Program-made: the position numbers and the translations under genes
Part shown: positions 15,385 through 22,895 of the stretch, piece by piece
How positions within the stretch are numbered: the first letter of the stretch is position 1
Layout of the letters: every line of letters starts with the position of its first letter
Notes under the pieces: generated by a model
Databases searched by the model: none
The model's input: only the letters and a program-made list of their open reading frames with translations
Told to the model about the DNA's origin: nothing
Assembly (NCBI GenBank): GCA_021152595.1
Contig: JAGKVC010000024.1
Coordinates: 1 to 25,961 of the forward strand
Reading direction: 5' to 3'
Length of the DNA stretch: 25,961 nucleotides
From: Clostridia bacterium
GTDB taxonomy: Bacteria > Bacillota > Clostridia > Oscillospirales > Ruminococcaceae

Positions 15385-16091
15385 GCTTCCGCCTCCTTTG
15401 CATCGGCATTCTCCGGAATCGGGAAGAATACCGCACCGAATACGGAAGCTGCAAGTGCCGCCAGAATCATTGCAAAGCCGCCGGACATCCATGATACAAA
15501 ATAATGCAGCAAAACGGAAATCACAGCCGCGACAGAAATCACTGCAAGAATTGCACGCGATTTGCGCGCAGGCGGCAGAATAATCGCCAGAAACATGCCG
15601 TACAGCGCGATGCCGAGCGCATTTGTAATCTGCTCAGGCAGGATCGTACCGGCAGCCGCGCCAAGCCACGTACCGAGTGACCATCCGATAAACGGCACCA
15701 GAATCAAACCGTACATATACGCCGGCTTGACAGGTTCCTTCTGGATCGACGCTACAGCAAAGATTTCATCTGTAATGCCGTAGGAAGCAAGCAGCCGGTG
15801 CGGCATCCGGAACGAGGCATCTGCTTTTTGCGACAGCACAAGACTCATCAGCGCATATCGGATATTGATGACAAGCTCCGCCAGAAACAGCTCAAACATA
15901 GATGCATTCGCAGCAATCAGACCGACACCGGCTACCTGACCGGCAGATGTCAGATTTGTCAGGGAAATCAAAACCGCTTGCCAGACGGTCAGTCCGGACT
16001 GCACAGATAAAATGCCGAAGCTAAATGATACAGAAAGATATCCAAGCGCAATGGAAATACCGTCCCGCATACCGCGACGGAATAAATGCAT
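15381..16091 (-). CDS. azlC: AzlC family branched-chain amino acid exporter, large subunit
   Basis: A 236-residue integral membrane protein. Family landmarks are the N-terminal GMRDGISIALGYLSVSFSFGIL, the conserved LTNLTSAGQ loop, LVINIRYALMSLVLS, and SYGITDEIFAVA. AzlC with AzlD forms an exporter for leucine-type amino acids. GGAGG lies 7-8 nt before ATG 16091 and a consensus promoter is at 16127-16155. The stop overlaps the azlD start by 4 nt, so the two are coupled. No regulator gene such as azlB is adjacent. Confidence 0.95.
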   Translation of the reverse strand: MHLFRRGMRDGISIALGYLSVSFSFGILSVQSGLTVWQAVLISLTNLTSAGQVAGVGLIAANASMFELFLAELVINIRYALMSLVLSQKADASFRMPHRLLASYGITDEIFAVASIQKEPVKPAYMYGLILVPFIGWSLGTWLGAAAGTILPEQITNALGIALYGMFLAIILPPARKSRAILAVISVAAVISVLLHYFVSWMSGGFAMILAALAASVFGAVFFPIPENADAKEAEA

Positions 16092-16126
16092 ATCAAAACC
16101 TCCGTTTCATTGACTTTCCGTACCAT

Positions 16127-16155
16127 ATTATAGCAGATATTCCGTGCTTTGTCAA
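16127..16155 (-). promoter_or_regulatory. Consensus promoter of azlC-azlD
   Basis: TTGACA (16155-16150), a 17-bp spacer, then TATAAT (16132-16127) with an extended TGC before it, on the minus strand. The leader is about 30 nt, too short for a riboswitch or T-box. Confidence 0.9.
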
Positions 16156-16240
16156 ACCGGACCTGAGATCTGTCCAAAAAGCTCTATGCTTAAAATCGCT
16201 CCTCTAATTGCGCCAAATATGGATTAGGTGCAATATATAG

Positions 16241-16351
16241 GATATTCGCCTGCCGCGATTCAGAAGCCGGATTGCGCCGGAGAACGAGCGTCTGAAAGCC
16301 AAGGTCCAAAAGCTAAAGCGAGCAACCAACAAGCTGAAGCGCAAGAAATAA
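16241..16351 (+). pseudogene. Possible gene remnant: 36-codon Lys-rich coiled-coil tail
   Basis: After a TAG at 16238 the frame runs 36 codons to TAA at 16349 and contains ENERLKAKVQKLKRATNKLK, a heptad-like basic helix of the kind found at ends of transposases and regulators. There is no ATG, GTG or TTG start in the frame and no ribosome site, so it is either the degraded 3' end of a lost gene or chance coding. No parent family can be named. Confidence 0.2.
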
Positions 16352-16355
16352 GCAA

Positions 16356-16374
16356 GGCGCCCCGCAGGAGCGCC
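16356..16374 (-). terminator. GC-rich terminator reading leftward
   Basis: On the minus strand GGCGCTCC-TGC-GGGGCGCC gives eight pairs (one G-U) with a 3-nt loop, followed by TTGCTTATTTCTT. It would end transcription from the hydrolase gene or from a small RNA. Confidence 0.6.
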
Positions 16375-16383
16375 ACATTCAAC

Positions 16384-16419
16384 GTCAGATAACCTGTAAA
16401 CGCCTACAGGTTATCTGAC
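16384..16419. repeat. 15-bp perfect inverted repeat
   Basis: GTCAGATAACCTGTA (16384-16398) and TACAGGTTATCTGAC (16405-16419) flank a 6-nt loop. No T-tract follows on either strand, so it is not a terminator by itself. Confidence 0.9.
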
Positions 16420-16427
16420 ACATCTAC

Positions 16428-16456
16428 ATTATACCACGCCGGAAATCAAAATCCAA
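16428..16456 (-). promoter_or_regulatory. Possible leftward promoter behind the hydrolase gene
   Basis: Minus strand TTGGAT (16456-16451), 17-bp spacer, TATAAT (16433-16428) with extended TGG. The -35 box is weak; the -10 box is perfect. It would drive the candidate small RNA. Confidence 0.35.
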
Positions 16457-19091
16457 GCAAAGCTCGCTTGATGATCGTCAGATCTCTGGCATTCAGGATT
16501 CCGTCCGAATCGGCATCTGCGGCTTTCGCACTGCATGCACTGTCCGGAAATGCACCTTTCAGCAAATACATCTGCAGCGCTTCAACATCCAGCTTATCAA
16601 AATAATGATCGCCGTTGACATCATACTTCCAGTGATCCGGCTGCGGCTTTCCGTAAAGCGCCAGCTCATTCAGATCGCCGCCCGTGTGCTCAATGATCAG
16701 AAAATCTGTTCCGGGATACTGTGCGTTCACCGGAGTCAGTTCGCGTGACATATAGCTGTCAAGCGCAGATTCCCACAGAACAGTTCCGGTATAAGCATCC
16801 TTCACACGGATCCCGCCAGTGCCGAATGTATCATAGACGCCGCATCCTTGCAGAACATATGGTTCACTCAGCTTGACATAGCAGGTCTGCGTTTTGCTTC
16901 CGGCGCCGGTCTTCGGTGCGGACAAGTCTGCCGTATCGCCGTAAAAATGCGGCGGCATGGAATCCGGTTCATCGAACATCTGATAAAACAAATTCAAATT
17001 TGCATCCTTCGGCGCACGTTTCAGATCACAGATCTCCGTGCTGAAATCCTCGCTCATACTCATCTGCACCGGACGGATATACTGCATCTCACCGCCTGAC
17101 GCCTGCTGTTCATTGGACGGAAATACTACAAATACCGGCGTTTCACTGATATCCAGACTCACAAATCCGTCCTTGACAGGAAGCGCAGTCTGAACGCCCT
17201 CAGCATATGTACCGGGTGTAATCAGCGTCACCTTTGAACCGGCCGGAACCCGAAGCTGATAATCTTTGACCACCTTGCCGGAATTCGTCGGCAGCCACAG
17301 ACAATAAATCTGGGATGCCAGATTATTCTCTTCCGTCCGCTCGCGGATGAAGAAATACCGCTTAACTTCATCCTCAGTCATATCCGCAGCAAAATAAGCA
17401 TCGCGCAGCACATCGCGCATACAGGCAGTATAATACCATGCGAGCTTCTTGCTCCAGCTTCCTTTTTGCGTAACCAGACCGGAATTATAGTAGACGCCCT
17501 CGCCTTCATCCCGAAGCTGAAATTTTGTCATACGGTCAACACCTGCGCCGATCGCAGTCAGATAGGTTCGGGCGACACGCTGCGCATACTTGAGCTGATA
17601 GGTTTCGTTATCGTGATTGTCAATACCGTCTTTCTCACAGTCTCCCATCGGAATCTCAAATTCGGAAATCCAGAGCTGCGTATGCGGCGCATTTTCTCTC
17701 ATCCATGTACGGATTTCCTGAATTCGGCTGACAAAACCGGAATCCTCCGGATTATACGTATCCGGCCCGAGATGCACATTGATGATATCAACAGCAAAAA
17801 CGCCGTCCTTGCGGTTATAATCAAACCATTCTTTCATCTCGGAAAGATAATCAAGCAGCGGCGCACCTGCAAGCAGTCCCCCGACCGCAAGCGCAAAATC
17901 CGGATCCGCCTGCTTGACACCTGCATTCGGAATCTTCCCCTCATGACCGTCGTAGTCAGCGGAACACATCGCAGCCAACTCATATGGCGAAAAATAATTG
18001 GCTTTGCCGCTCCATGTCTTATTCGGCTCATTGCAGTTCTCAACACCATAAAGCAGATTCAATCCGGCTTTCGGTTCGGAGCCCTCAGCCACATTGAGCG
18101 TTTTTGTATCCACATCCGGATTGCTGCCGTAGCGTGCAGCGATCTGATACATCGCCTGTGCATGGATTTTGTAGCTTTCCGGATTCAGCGTGTCGGCACC
18201 CGCAGGAACCGGAATCTCAGGCGGCTCTTTTCCGCCGGAGATCACCGAGCAGCCGCCCTGAATACACGGAATGATACTGATGCCGAGATTGCGCATCCGC
18301 ATATAATACTGATCCATATCGCCCCATGTACCCTGCGTGAATTTGACACTCCCCTTTTCATCCAGCAGCCAGCTCAGATTGTGATACTCGCGGATATTTC
18401 CGGCTGCCATGATTGCAGACATCGGATCATCAATAAACGCATTAAAACCGATCTGATTTCCGGCATAGAGCTTCTCCTGCGGCGTAATTGCCTTTGCTGT
18501 TTTGACACCGGTCTTTGTCTTTTGCGCATCTGTCAGCGGTGAATCCAGATAGCCGTAAATCGCCAGCTCACTGACACCGCTGTCCCCGCAGGGCGTTGAA
18601 AACCGGAGATACCGTGTTGCACGCGGCTTCTCAATCTGATAACCGCGCCATGTCTGATAGGCATCAGTTGTAAATTTGCCGATCTGCTTCCATGCAAACG
18701 GCGTGCCGTCCTCGATCACCCAATCCTGTACCCCGTTTGTATCGAGAAAACAAATACCGGTGATCACATAATTGCCTTGCAGATCAATATAAAATGCATC
18801 GTCTCCGAATTCCGACTGCCAGTTCGGCTTCCAGTTTTTACTGCGCTCTGTCGCTGCCCATGCCTCCGCACTGACCTTGGTATTCTCCGGCGATTCCGGC
18901 GCGTATTCCTGATTATCGACCAATACAGATGCAGGATTCAGATAATCCGCACCGATATACACCAGATTTTCATCGCGGATGATTTTATCCGAGAGATCAA
19001 TGCGTTCAGATGCAGGTGCCGCAGATACCGCCGGCATAAACGGTACAGCACAAACGATAGCTGAAAGCATTGCAATCAATCGTTTCCACAT
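16446..19091 (-). CDS. Secreted clan GH-A-like glycoside hydrolase with dockerin
   Basis: An 881-residue exported enzyme. A signal peptide (MWKRLIAMLSAIVCAVPFMPAVSA) is followed by a discoidin-like beta domain (about 35-190, ending SGVSELAIYGYL), and a likely (beta/alpha)8 domain from about 225 to 580. GVENCNEPNKTW gives a candidate acid/base Glu355 and LWISEFEIPMGD a candidate nucleophile Glu477, the order and spacing of clan GH-A enzymes such as GH39 and GH5. A second discoidin-like region (about 680-815, NELALYGKP) precedes a C-terminal dockerin (about 821-881) with calcium-loop segments YDVNGDHYFDKLDVEAL and ADADSDGILNARDL. I cannot assign a known GH family or substrate. ATG 19091 follows AGGGGG; the frame extends 18 codons upstream across the promoter. 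Probably a cellulosomal component. Confidence 0.87.
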   Translation of the reverse strand: MWKRLIAMLSAIVCAVPFMPAVSAAPASERIDLSDKIIRDENLVYIGADYLNPASVLVDNQEYAPESPENTKVSAEAWAATERSKNWKPNWQSEFGDDAFYIDLQGNYVITGICFLDTNGVQDWVIEDGTPFAWKQIGKFTTDAYQTWRGYQIEKPRATRYLRFSTPCGDSGVSELAIYGYLDSPLTDAQKTKTGVKTAKAITPQEKLYAGNQIGFNAFIDDPMSAIMAAGNIREYHNLSWLLDEKGSVKFTQGTWGDMDQYYMRMRNLGISIIPCIQGGCSVISGGKEPPEIPVPAGADTLNPESYKIHAQAMYQIAARYGSNPDVDTKTLNVAEGSEPKAGLNLLYGVENCNEPNKTWSGKANYFSPYELAAMCSADYDGHEGKIPNAGVKQADPDFALAVGGLLAGAPLLDYLSEMKEWFDYNRKDGVFAVDIINVHLGPDTYNPEDSGFVSRIQEIRTWMRENAPHTQLWISEFEIPMGDCEKDGIDNHDNETYQLKYAQRVARTYLTAIGAGVDRMTKFQLRDEGEGVYYNSGLVTQKGSWSKKLAWYYTACMRDVLRDAYFAADMTEDEVKRYFFIRERTEENNLASQIYCLWLPTNSGKVVKDYQLRVPAGSKVTLITPGTYAEGVQTALPVKDGFVSLDISETPVFVVFPSNEQQASGGEMQYIRPVQMSMSEDFSTEICDLKRAPKDANLNLFYQMFDEPDSMPPHFYGDTADLSAPKTGAGSKTQTCYVKLSEPYVLQGCGVYDTFGTGGIRVKDAYTGTVLWESALDSYMSRELTPVNAQYPGTDFLIIEHTGGDLNELALYGKPQPDHWKYDVNGDHYFDKLDVEALQMYLLKGAFPDSACSAKAADADSDGILNARDLTIIKRALLGF

Positions 19092-19124
19092 AGATATTCC
19101 CCCTGAATCATATATTTTATATAT

Positions 19125-19153
19125 AGTATACCACGTTATGCACAAAATGTCAA
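19125..19153 (-). promoter_or_regulatory. Sigma-A promoter of the dockerin hydrolase gene
   Basis: Minus strand TTGACA (19153-19148), 17-bp spacer, TATACT (19130-19125) with extended TGG, 34 nt before the start codon. Confidence 0.85.
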
Positions 19154-19205
19154 CGACGCGAGTCGAAATATTGTTTCGGATGCTTATACTGTTTTTTTCG
19201 CTTTC

Positions 19206-19234
19206 TTGACAAAAATGCCATTCCGCGTTATAAT
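19206..19234 (+). promoter_or_regulatory. Consensus promoter of the degV-like operon
   Basis: TTGACA (19206-19211), exactly 17 bp, TATAAT (19229-19234), divergent from the hydrolase promoter. Confidence 0.92.
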
Positions 19235-19263
19235 AGTATCAGTCTATTCAGGGAGGAATTTTT

Positions 19264-20118
19264 ATGGCGATTCACATCATCGCTGACAGCACATGTGATC
19301 TGACAGAAGATCTGATCGAACGCTATCATGTCACAGTTCTGCCGCTGTATGTCACACTCGGCGACAAAGCACATCGGGACGGTGCTGATATTCACGCTGC
19401 TGACATTTTCAGCTTTGTTGCAGGCGGCGGCGCACTGCCGAAAACTGCGGCTGTGACCGTTTCCGACTATCTTGAGGCATTCCGGAAGATTCTCGAACGG
19501 AATCCGGAGGATGAAATCATTTGTATTACCATCAGTGCGAAGTTTTCAAGCTGCTATCAGAATGCCTGCATCGCTGCGGAAGAGACCGGTCATGTGACCG
19601 TCATCGACTCCATGAACCTATCGACGGGTATCGGGCATGTGATACTGACCGCTGCCGAGCTGATTCAGAAAGGCAAAACCGTTCCCGAGATCACTGAAAT
19701 CCTGCGAAACGATATCATCCCGAATGTGGATGCCAGCTTTATCATTGACCGTCTTGACTATCTGCATAAGGGCGGCAGATGCTCGGCTGTTGCAGCACTC
19801 GGCGCCAATCTTCTGAAGCTCAAGCCCTGCATTGAAGTACACAACGGCGAAATGTCCGTCGGTAAAAAATACCGCGGCAGCTTTACCCATTGTGTCGCGG
19901 AATATACGAAGGATCGTCTTGCGGACAAGGATTCGATTGTAGCACACCGCATCTTTATCACGCACGCTGCGGCACCGAAAGAGGCTGTCGGCGCTGCGGA
20001 AAAAGCCGCACGCGAATCCGGCAGATTTGAAGCAATCGAAGAAACGCAGGCAGGCTGTACGATTTCCAGTCATTGCGGACCGAATACGCTCGGCGTTCTG
20101 TTTATCCGCAAAAAATAA
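19264..20118 (+). CDS. DegV family fatty-acid-binding protein
   Basis: A 284-residue DegV protein. Firmicutes members (FakB) hold a fatty acid while FakA phosphorylates it, feeding exogenous fatty acids to phospholipid synthesis; whether this one is a FakB is not shown. Landmarks are the N-terminal IIADSTCDLTEDLI, the TAAVTVSDYLEAF segment (the usual lipid-pocket Ser/Thr region, commonly TSQPS), ITISAKFSSCYQNA, and FIIDRLDYLHKGGRCSA. The C-terminal part ends HCGPNTLGVLFIRKK. GGGAGGAA precedes the ATG by about 6 nt. The AEC transporter gene begins 17 nt downstream, so they are likely one operon. Confidence 0.94.
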   Translation: MAIHIIADSTCDLTEDLIERYHVTVLPLYVTLGDKAHRDGADIHAADIFSFVAGGGALPKTAAVTVSDYLEAFRKILERNPEDEIICITISAKFSSCYQNACIAAEETGHVTVIDSMNLSTGIGHVILTAAELIQKGKTVPEITEILRNDIIPNVDASFIIDRLDYLHKGGRCSAVAALGANLLKLKPCIEVHNGEMSVGKKYRGSFTHCVAEYTKDRLADKDSIVAHRIFITHAAAPKEAVGAAEKAARESGRFEAIEETQAGCTISSHCGPNTLGVLFIRKK

Positions 20119-20135
20119 ACCCGAAAAGAGAATCT

Positions 20136-21107
20136 ATGCATATTACAGTTATCATTGAACAGATGGGAAAGCTGTTCCTGATCCTTTGTCTCGGCTTTGC
20201 ACTTGCGCGGATTGAACTTCTGGATCAGCACACGAAACAGAAGCTCACTAAAATTTTGCTCTATGTCACGACGCCGCTCATGATGATCGACGCATTCTAC
20301 GACAGAATGAAAATGCTTGACAGTCAGCAGGATGAGCTCGGCGTATCGGTCGGCATGCTATTTGTTTACTCTTTTGCATTCTATTTGCTTCTGATTGTTC
20401 TTTCCCTGATCCTTGTCACACTTCTGCATCCGCCAAAGGATGACAAGCGGCTCTACATCTTTATGACAATCTTCGGAAACGTCGGATTTATGGGCTTTCC
20501 GATCGTCAAGTCCGTATACGGCACTGAGGGCTTGTTCTATGCTGCGATCATCAACAGCGTGTTCAATATCTTCGTTTACACCTTCGGCGTCGTGCTGATG
20601 GGCGGTGCCGGAGATGCAGAAAAGGGCTCCCTTGGTGATCGCATCAAACAAATTCCGTGGAAAAAGCTGCTCTTGACACCGGCTGTAATCGGTACAGCAG
20701 TCGGTATACTGATTTTTGTCTGCCGGATTCCCCTGCCCGGTATCATCGCAGACACCTGCGGTACGCTCGGTGATCTCACATCGCCGCTTGCAATGCTGGT
20801 TGTCGGCGCGAATCTCAGCGGCATGAAGATCAAGGATGTCCTGACAAATGCACGCATGAACATCTACGTGATTCTGCGTCAGATCGCGCTGCCGCTTGTT
20901 TTCTGGCTGATTATCAGCAGATTCGTCAGGCATCCGGTTCTCGCGCCTACCCTGCTGCTGATGTCCTGTATGCCCGTCGCAAACACGACGGCGCTGTTTG
21001 CCACAGAATACAACGGAAACGAAAAGCTCGCATCACAGGGCATCTTCACGACGACACTGTTCTCGCTGGTTTCGTTTCCGCTCATCATATGGATTTGTGT
21101 CAGATAA
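20136..21107 (+). CDS. AEC family transporter (auxin efflux carrier type)
   Basis: A 323-residue membrane protein with about ten hydrophobic segments in two halves. The opening QMGKLFLILCLGFALARIELLD, the KILLYVTTPLMMIDAF segment, FGNVGFMGFPIVKSVYG in the middle and LLLMSCMPVANTTALFATEYNGNE near the end are typical of AEC transporters, a family that includes malate and other organic-acid carriers in bacteria. Substrate is not evident. ATG 20136 with AAAAGAG upstream is preferred; the longer frame lies within the DegV gene. The stop is 1 nt before the stop of the convergent HD-domain gene, and the terminator lies inside the latter. Confidence 0.93.
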   Translation: MHITVIIEQMGKLFLILCLGFALARIELLDQHTKQKLTKILLYVTTPLMMIDAFYDRMKMLDSQQDELGVSVGMLFVYSFAFYLLLIVLSLILVTLLHPPKDDKRLYIFMTIFGNVGFMGFPIVKSVYGTEGLFYAAIINSVFNIFVYTFGVVLMGGAGDAEKGSLGDRIKQIPWKKLLLTPAVIGTAVGILIFVCRIPLPGIIADTCGTLGDLTSPLAMLVVGANLSGMKIKDVLTNARMNIYVILRQIALPLVFWLIISRFVRHPVLAPTLLLMSCMPVANTTALFATEYNGNEKLASQGIFTTTLFSLVSFPLIIWICVR

Positions 21108-21108
21108 T

Positions 21109-21567
21109 TCACACACCCTCGCAATTCAGTTTTGCGAGGGTTTCTTTCAGGATTTCATTTCGCAGCGCTTCCAGTTTATCAAGCGCCTTAAAAATCTTCG
21201 CTTCGACCGTTTGCCGGGCTTCTATCTCCCGATAGAGACTGATAAAATCAGCCGCAATTTCCGACGGCATCGTCTGCACCCACTGATTCAGCAAGGCATC
21301 TTCATTTTCACGGTCAGAGCTTGTTTTCTCGAACGTCGGAATATCGCCGGTAAAGCATTCGCCGAGATCATGGATCACACACATCTGCATCACACGATCT
21401 ATATCCGCATCCGGAAACTCATGCCGCAGCAGCATTGCCATCAATGAGACACGCCAGCTATGCTCCGCAACGCTCTCCGTTCTTCGGTTTGATGTCGTGC
21501 AGTGCCGCGGCGTGTCTTTCAGCTTTTCCGCGGTATGCAAAATCGCCAGATATGTTTTTGCATCCAT
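21109..21567 (-). CDS. HD domain protein (HD_3, YfbR-like), unusually short
   Basis: A 152-residue metal-dependent phosphohydrolase-like protein. The metal-binding residues are present: His36 in ESVAEHSWRV and the HD pair His66-Asp67 in MCVIHDLGECFTGD. Relatives such as YfbR act on deoxynucleoside monophosphates. Members I recall run to about 180-195 residues, with a segment between DKLEA and the terminal LR-x-E-I-x-x-E-T helix; here ALDKLEALRNEILKETLAKL joins these directly, which looks like an in-frame loss of about 35-40 residues. The last codons coincide with the terminator of the opposite AEC gene. AGGAG precedes the ATG, 9 nt after the rarA stop, so it is the second gene of the rarA unit. 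Confidence 0.87.
   Translation of the reverse strand: MDAKTYLAILHTAEKLKDTPRHCTTSNRRTESVAEHSWRVSLMAMLLRHEFPDADIDRVMQMCVIHDLGECFTGDIPTFEKTSSDRENEDALLNQWVQTMPSEIAADFISLYREIEARQTVEAKIFKALDKLEALRNEILKETLAKLNCEGV
21115..21146 (+). terminator. Terminator of the AEC gene, inside the HD gene 3' end
   Basis: ACCCTCGCAA (21115-21124) pairs with TTGCGAGGGT (21132-21141), ten pairs with a 7-nt loop, followed by TTCTTTC on the plus strand. It lies within the last codons of the opposite HD-domain gene. Confidence 0.8.
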
Positions 21568-21576
21568 TTTCCGCTC

Positions 21577-22836
21577 CTATTTCTTGATTTTTTCCCAGTA
21601 TGCCTTGGCGGATTGCTCTGCCTTATTCTCACCGTAATGATAATACACACGATCTTTGAGCGTATCCGGCAGATATTGCTGCTGAACCCAGTGATTCGGA
21701 TAATCATGCGGATAGAGATAATGCTGCCCCTTATTTTTGACATCTGCGCCGTCGAAATGGACATTTTGCAGAGCGCGGGGAAAATCGCCCGAAAGCCCTG
21801 CGCGAATATCAGCCGATGCTGCGTCTACCGCAAGGTAGGCGCTGTTTGATTTCGGCGCTGTCGCAAGCAGAATGACCGCATCAGCAAGCGGAAGACGCGC
21901 TTCCGGCATGCCGAGCTGTAACGCTGTGTCAACTGCCGCCTTAACAATCGGAATCGCCATCGGATACGCAAGCCCGATATCCTCAGAGGCTATGCACAGC
22001 AGTCTCCGGCAGAGCGGAAGCAGATCCCCTGCCTCCATCAATCGGGCAGCGTAGTGAATTGCAGCATTTTCATCCGATCCGCGAATGGATTTGTGCAGCG
22101 CAGAAAGCAGATCATAATGCTGATCGCCGTCGCGGTCATAGCGCATATTGCTGCGCTGTGTCAAAGCCTTGACCGCATCCAGCTCAACTGTTATTTCATT
22201 CTGAGAATGATCAGCGGCAAGCACAGAGAGTTCAACCGTATTGACAGCCTTTCGCACATCGCCGCCGCATCCGGCAGCAATATAAGAGACAACCTCCGGC
22301 GAAAAATGAATCGGACTCCCCTGCTCATCGGACAGAAACCGATACGCACGCTCAATCGCAGGACGCATCTGATCCTGCGTCACCGGCTTGAATTCAAATA
22401 CCGTCGAGCGGCTGATAATCGCATTGAACACTGCAAAATACGGGTTTTCCGTAGTGGATGCGATCAGCGTCACACTGCCGTTTTCAATGTATTCGAGCAG
22501 ACTTTGCTGCTGCTTCTTATTCAGATATTGGATCTCATCGAGGTACAGCAAAACGCCGTTTGATCCGAAGAGAGAATTGCTCTCCTGCAAAATCTCGCGG
22601 ATATCACCGACGGACGCAGTTGTTCCGTTCAGCTTGTGCAGGGACATATCCGTGCGGTCGGCAATCATACGTGCAAGCGTTGTCTTGCCGACGCCCGACG
22701 GACCGTAAAAGATCATATTCGGTACCTGACCGGATTCGATGATCCGCCGCATCGGCATTCCGGCAGCGAACAGATGCGGCTGCCCGACCATATCGTCAAT
22801 ATTCTGCGGTCTGAACCGCTCTGCAAGTGGAATCAT
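21577..22836 (-). CDS. rarA: Replication-associated recombination protein A (MgsA/RarA AAA+ ATPase)
   Basis: RarA is a clamp-loader-like AAA+ ATPase acting at stalled replication forks. The 419-residue protein starts MIPLAERFRPQNIDDMVGQ, with Walker A GPSGVGKT at 45-52, Walker B LLYLDEIQ (Asp100, Glu101), a sensor segment IASTTENPYFAV, the GGDVRKAVNTVE sensor-2 region, and the C-terminal RarA signature (LLPLCRRLLCIASEDIGLAYP, YPHDYPNHWVQQQYLP). Two ATGs compete: 22842 abuts GGAGG directly, whereas 22836 has a 6-nt spacing and is preferred. A terminator of the upstream cellulase gene ends 24 nt before. A weak promoter-like TTGAGT-18-AATAAT lies in the cellulase 3' end (22924-22895). Confidence 0.96.
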   Translation of the reverse strand: MIPLAERFRPQNIDDMVGQPHLFAAGMPMRRIIESGQVPNMIFYGPSGVGKTTLARMIADRTDMSLHKLNGTTASVGDIREILQESNSLFGSNGVLLYLDEIQYLNKKQQQSLLEYIENGSVTLIASTTENPYFAVFNAIISRSTVFEFKPVTQDQMRPAIERAYRFLSDEQGSPIHFSPEVVSYIAAGCGGDVRKAVNTVELSVLAADHSQNEITVELDAVKALTQRSNMRYDRDGDQHYDLLSALHKSIRGSDENAAIHYAARLMEAGDLLPLCRRLLCIASEDIGLAYPMAIPIVKAAVDTALQLGMPEARLPLADAVILLATAPKSNSAYLAVDAASADIRAGLSGDFPRALQNVHFDGADVKNKGQHYLYPHDYPNHWVQQQYLPDTLKDRVYYHYGENKAEQSAKAYWEKIKK

Positions 22837-22860
22837 AAACATCCTCCGTCATGATAAAAT

Positions 22861-22890
22861 CAGCGGTGCACCGTTACTGATGCACCGCTG
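22861..22890 (-). terminator. Terminator between the GH9 gene and rarA
   Basis: A perfect 10-pair stem CAGCGGTGCA / TGCACCGCTG (22861-22870 and 22881-22890) with a 10-nt loop; on the minus strand ATTTTATC follows. The U-tract is moderate, so some read-through into rarA is possible. Confidence 0.75.
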
Positions 22891-22895
22891 TTTCA

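Larger units (their letters stand above)
16343..16421 (-). ncRNA. Candidate small RNA of about 79 nt
   Basis: A minus-strand extended -10 box TGGTATAAT sits at 16436-16428, with TTGGAT 17 bp before it inside the hydrolase 3' end. A transcript from about 16421 would contain a 15-pair perfect hairpin (16419-16405 with 16398-16384), a 9-nt linker, and an 8-pair GC-rich hairpin (16374-16356) followed by TTGCTTATTTCTT. The second hairpin pairs fully only in minus-strand RNA (a G-U there is a C-A mismatch on the plus strand), which supports transcription in this direction. It may equally be the 3' end of the hydrolase mRNA. Confidence 0.3.
16156..16445. other. Gene-free stretch with hairpins, no complete ORF
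   Basis: The 354 bases between azlC and the hydrolase gene hold no credible complete gene. Contents are the azlC promoter, an 8-bp sequence ATTGCGCC repeated at 16207 and 16271 with a near-inverted copy at 16227, a short open end coding a Lys-rich helix (16241-16351), a GC-rich hairpin (16356-16374) and a 15-bp perfect inverted repeat (16384-16419). Confidence 0.8.
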
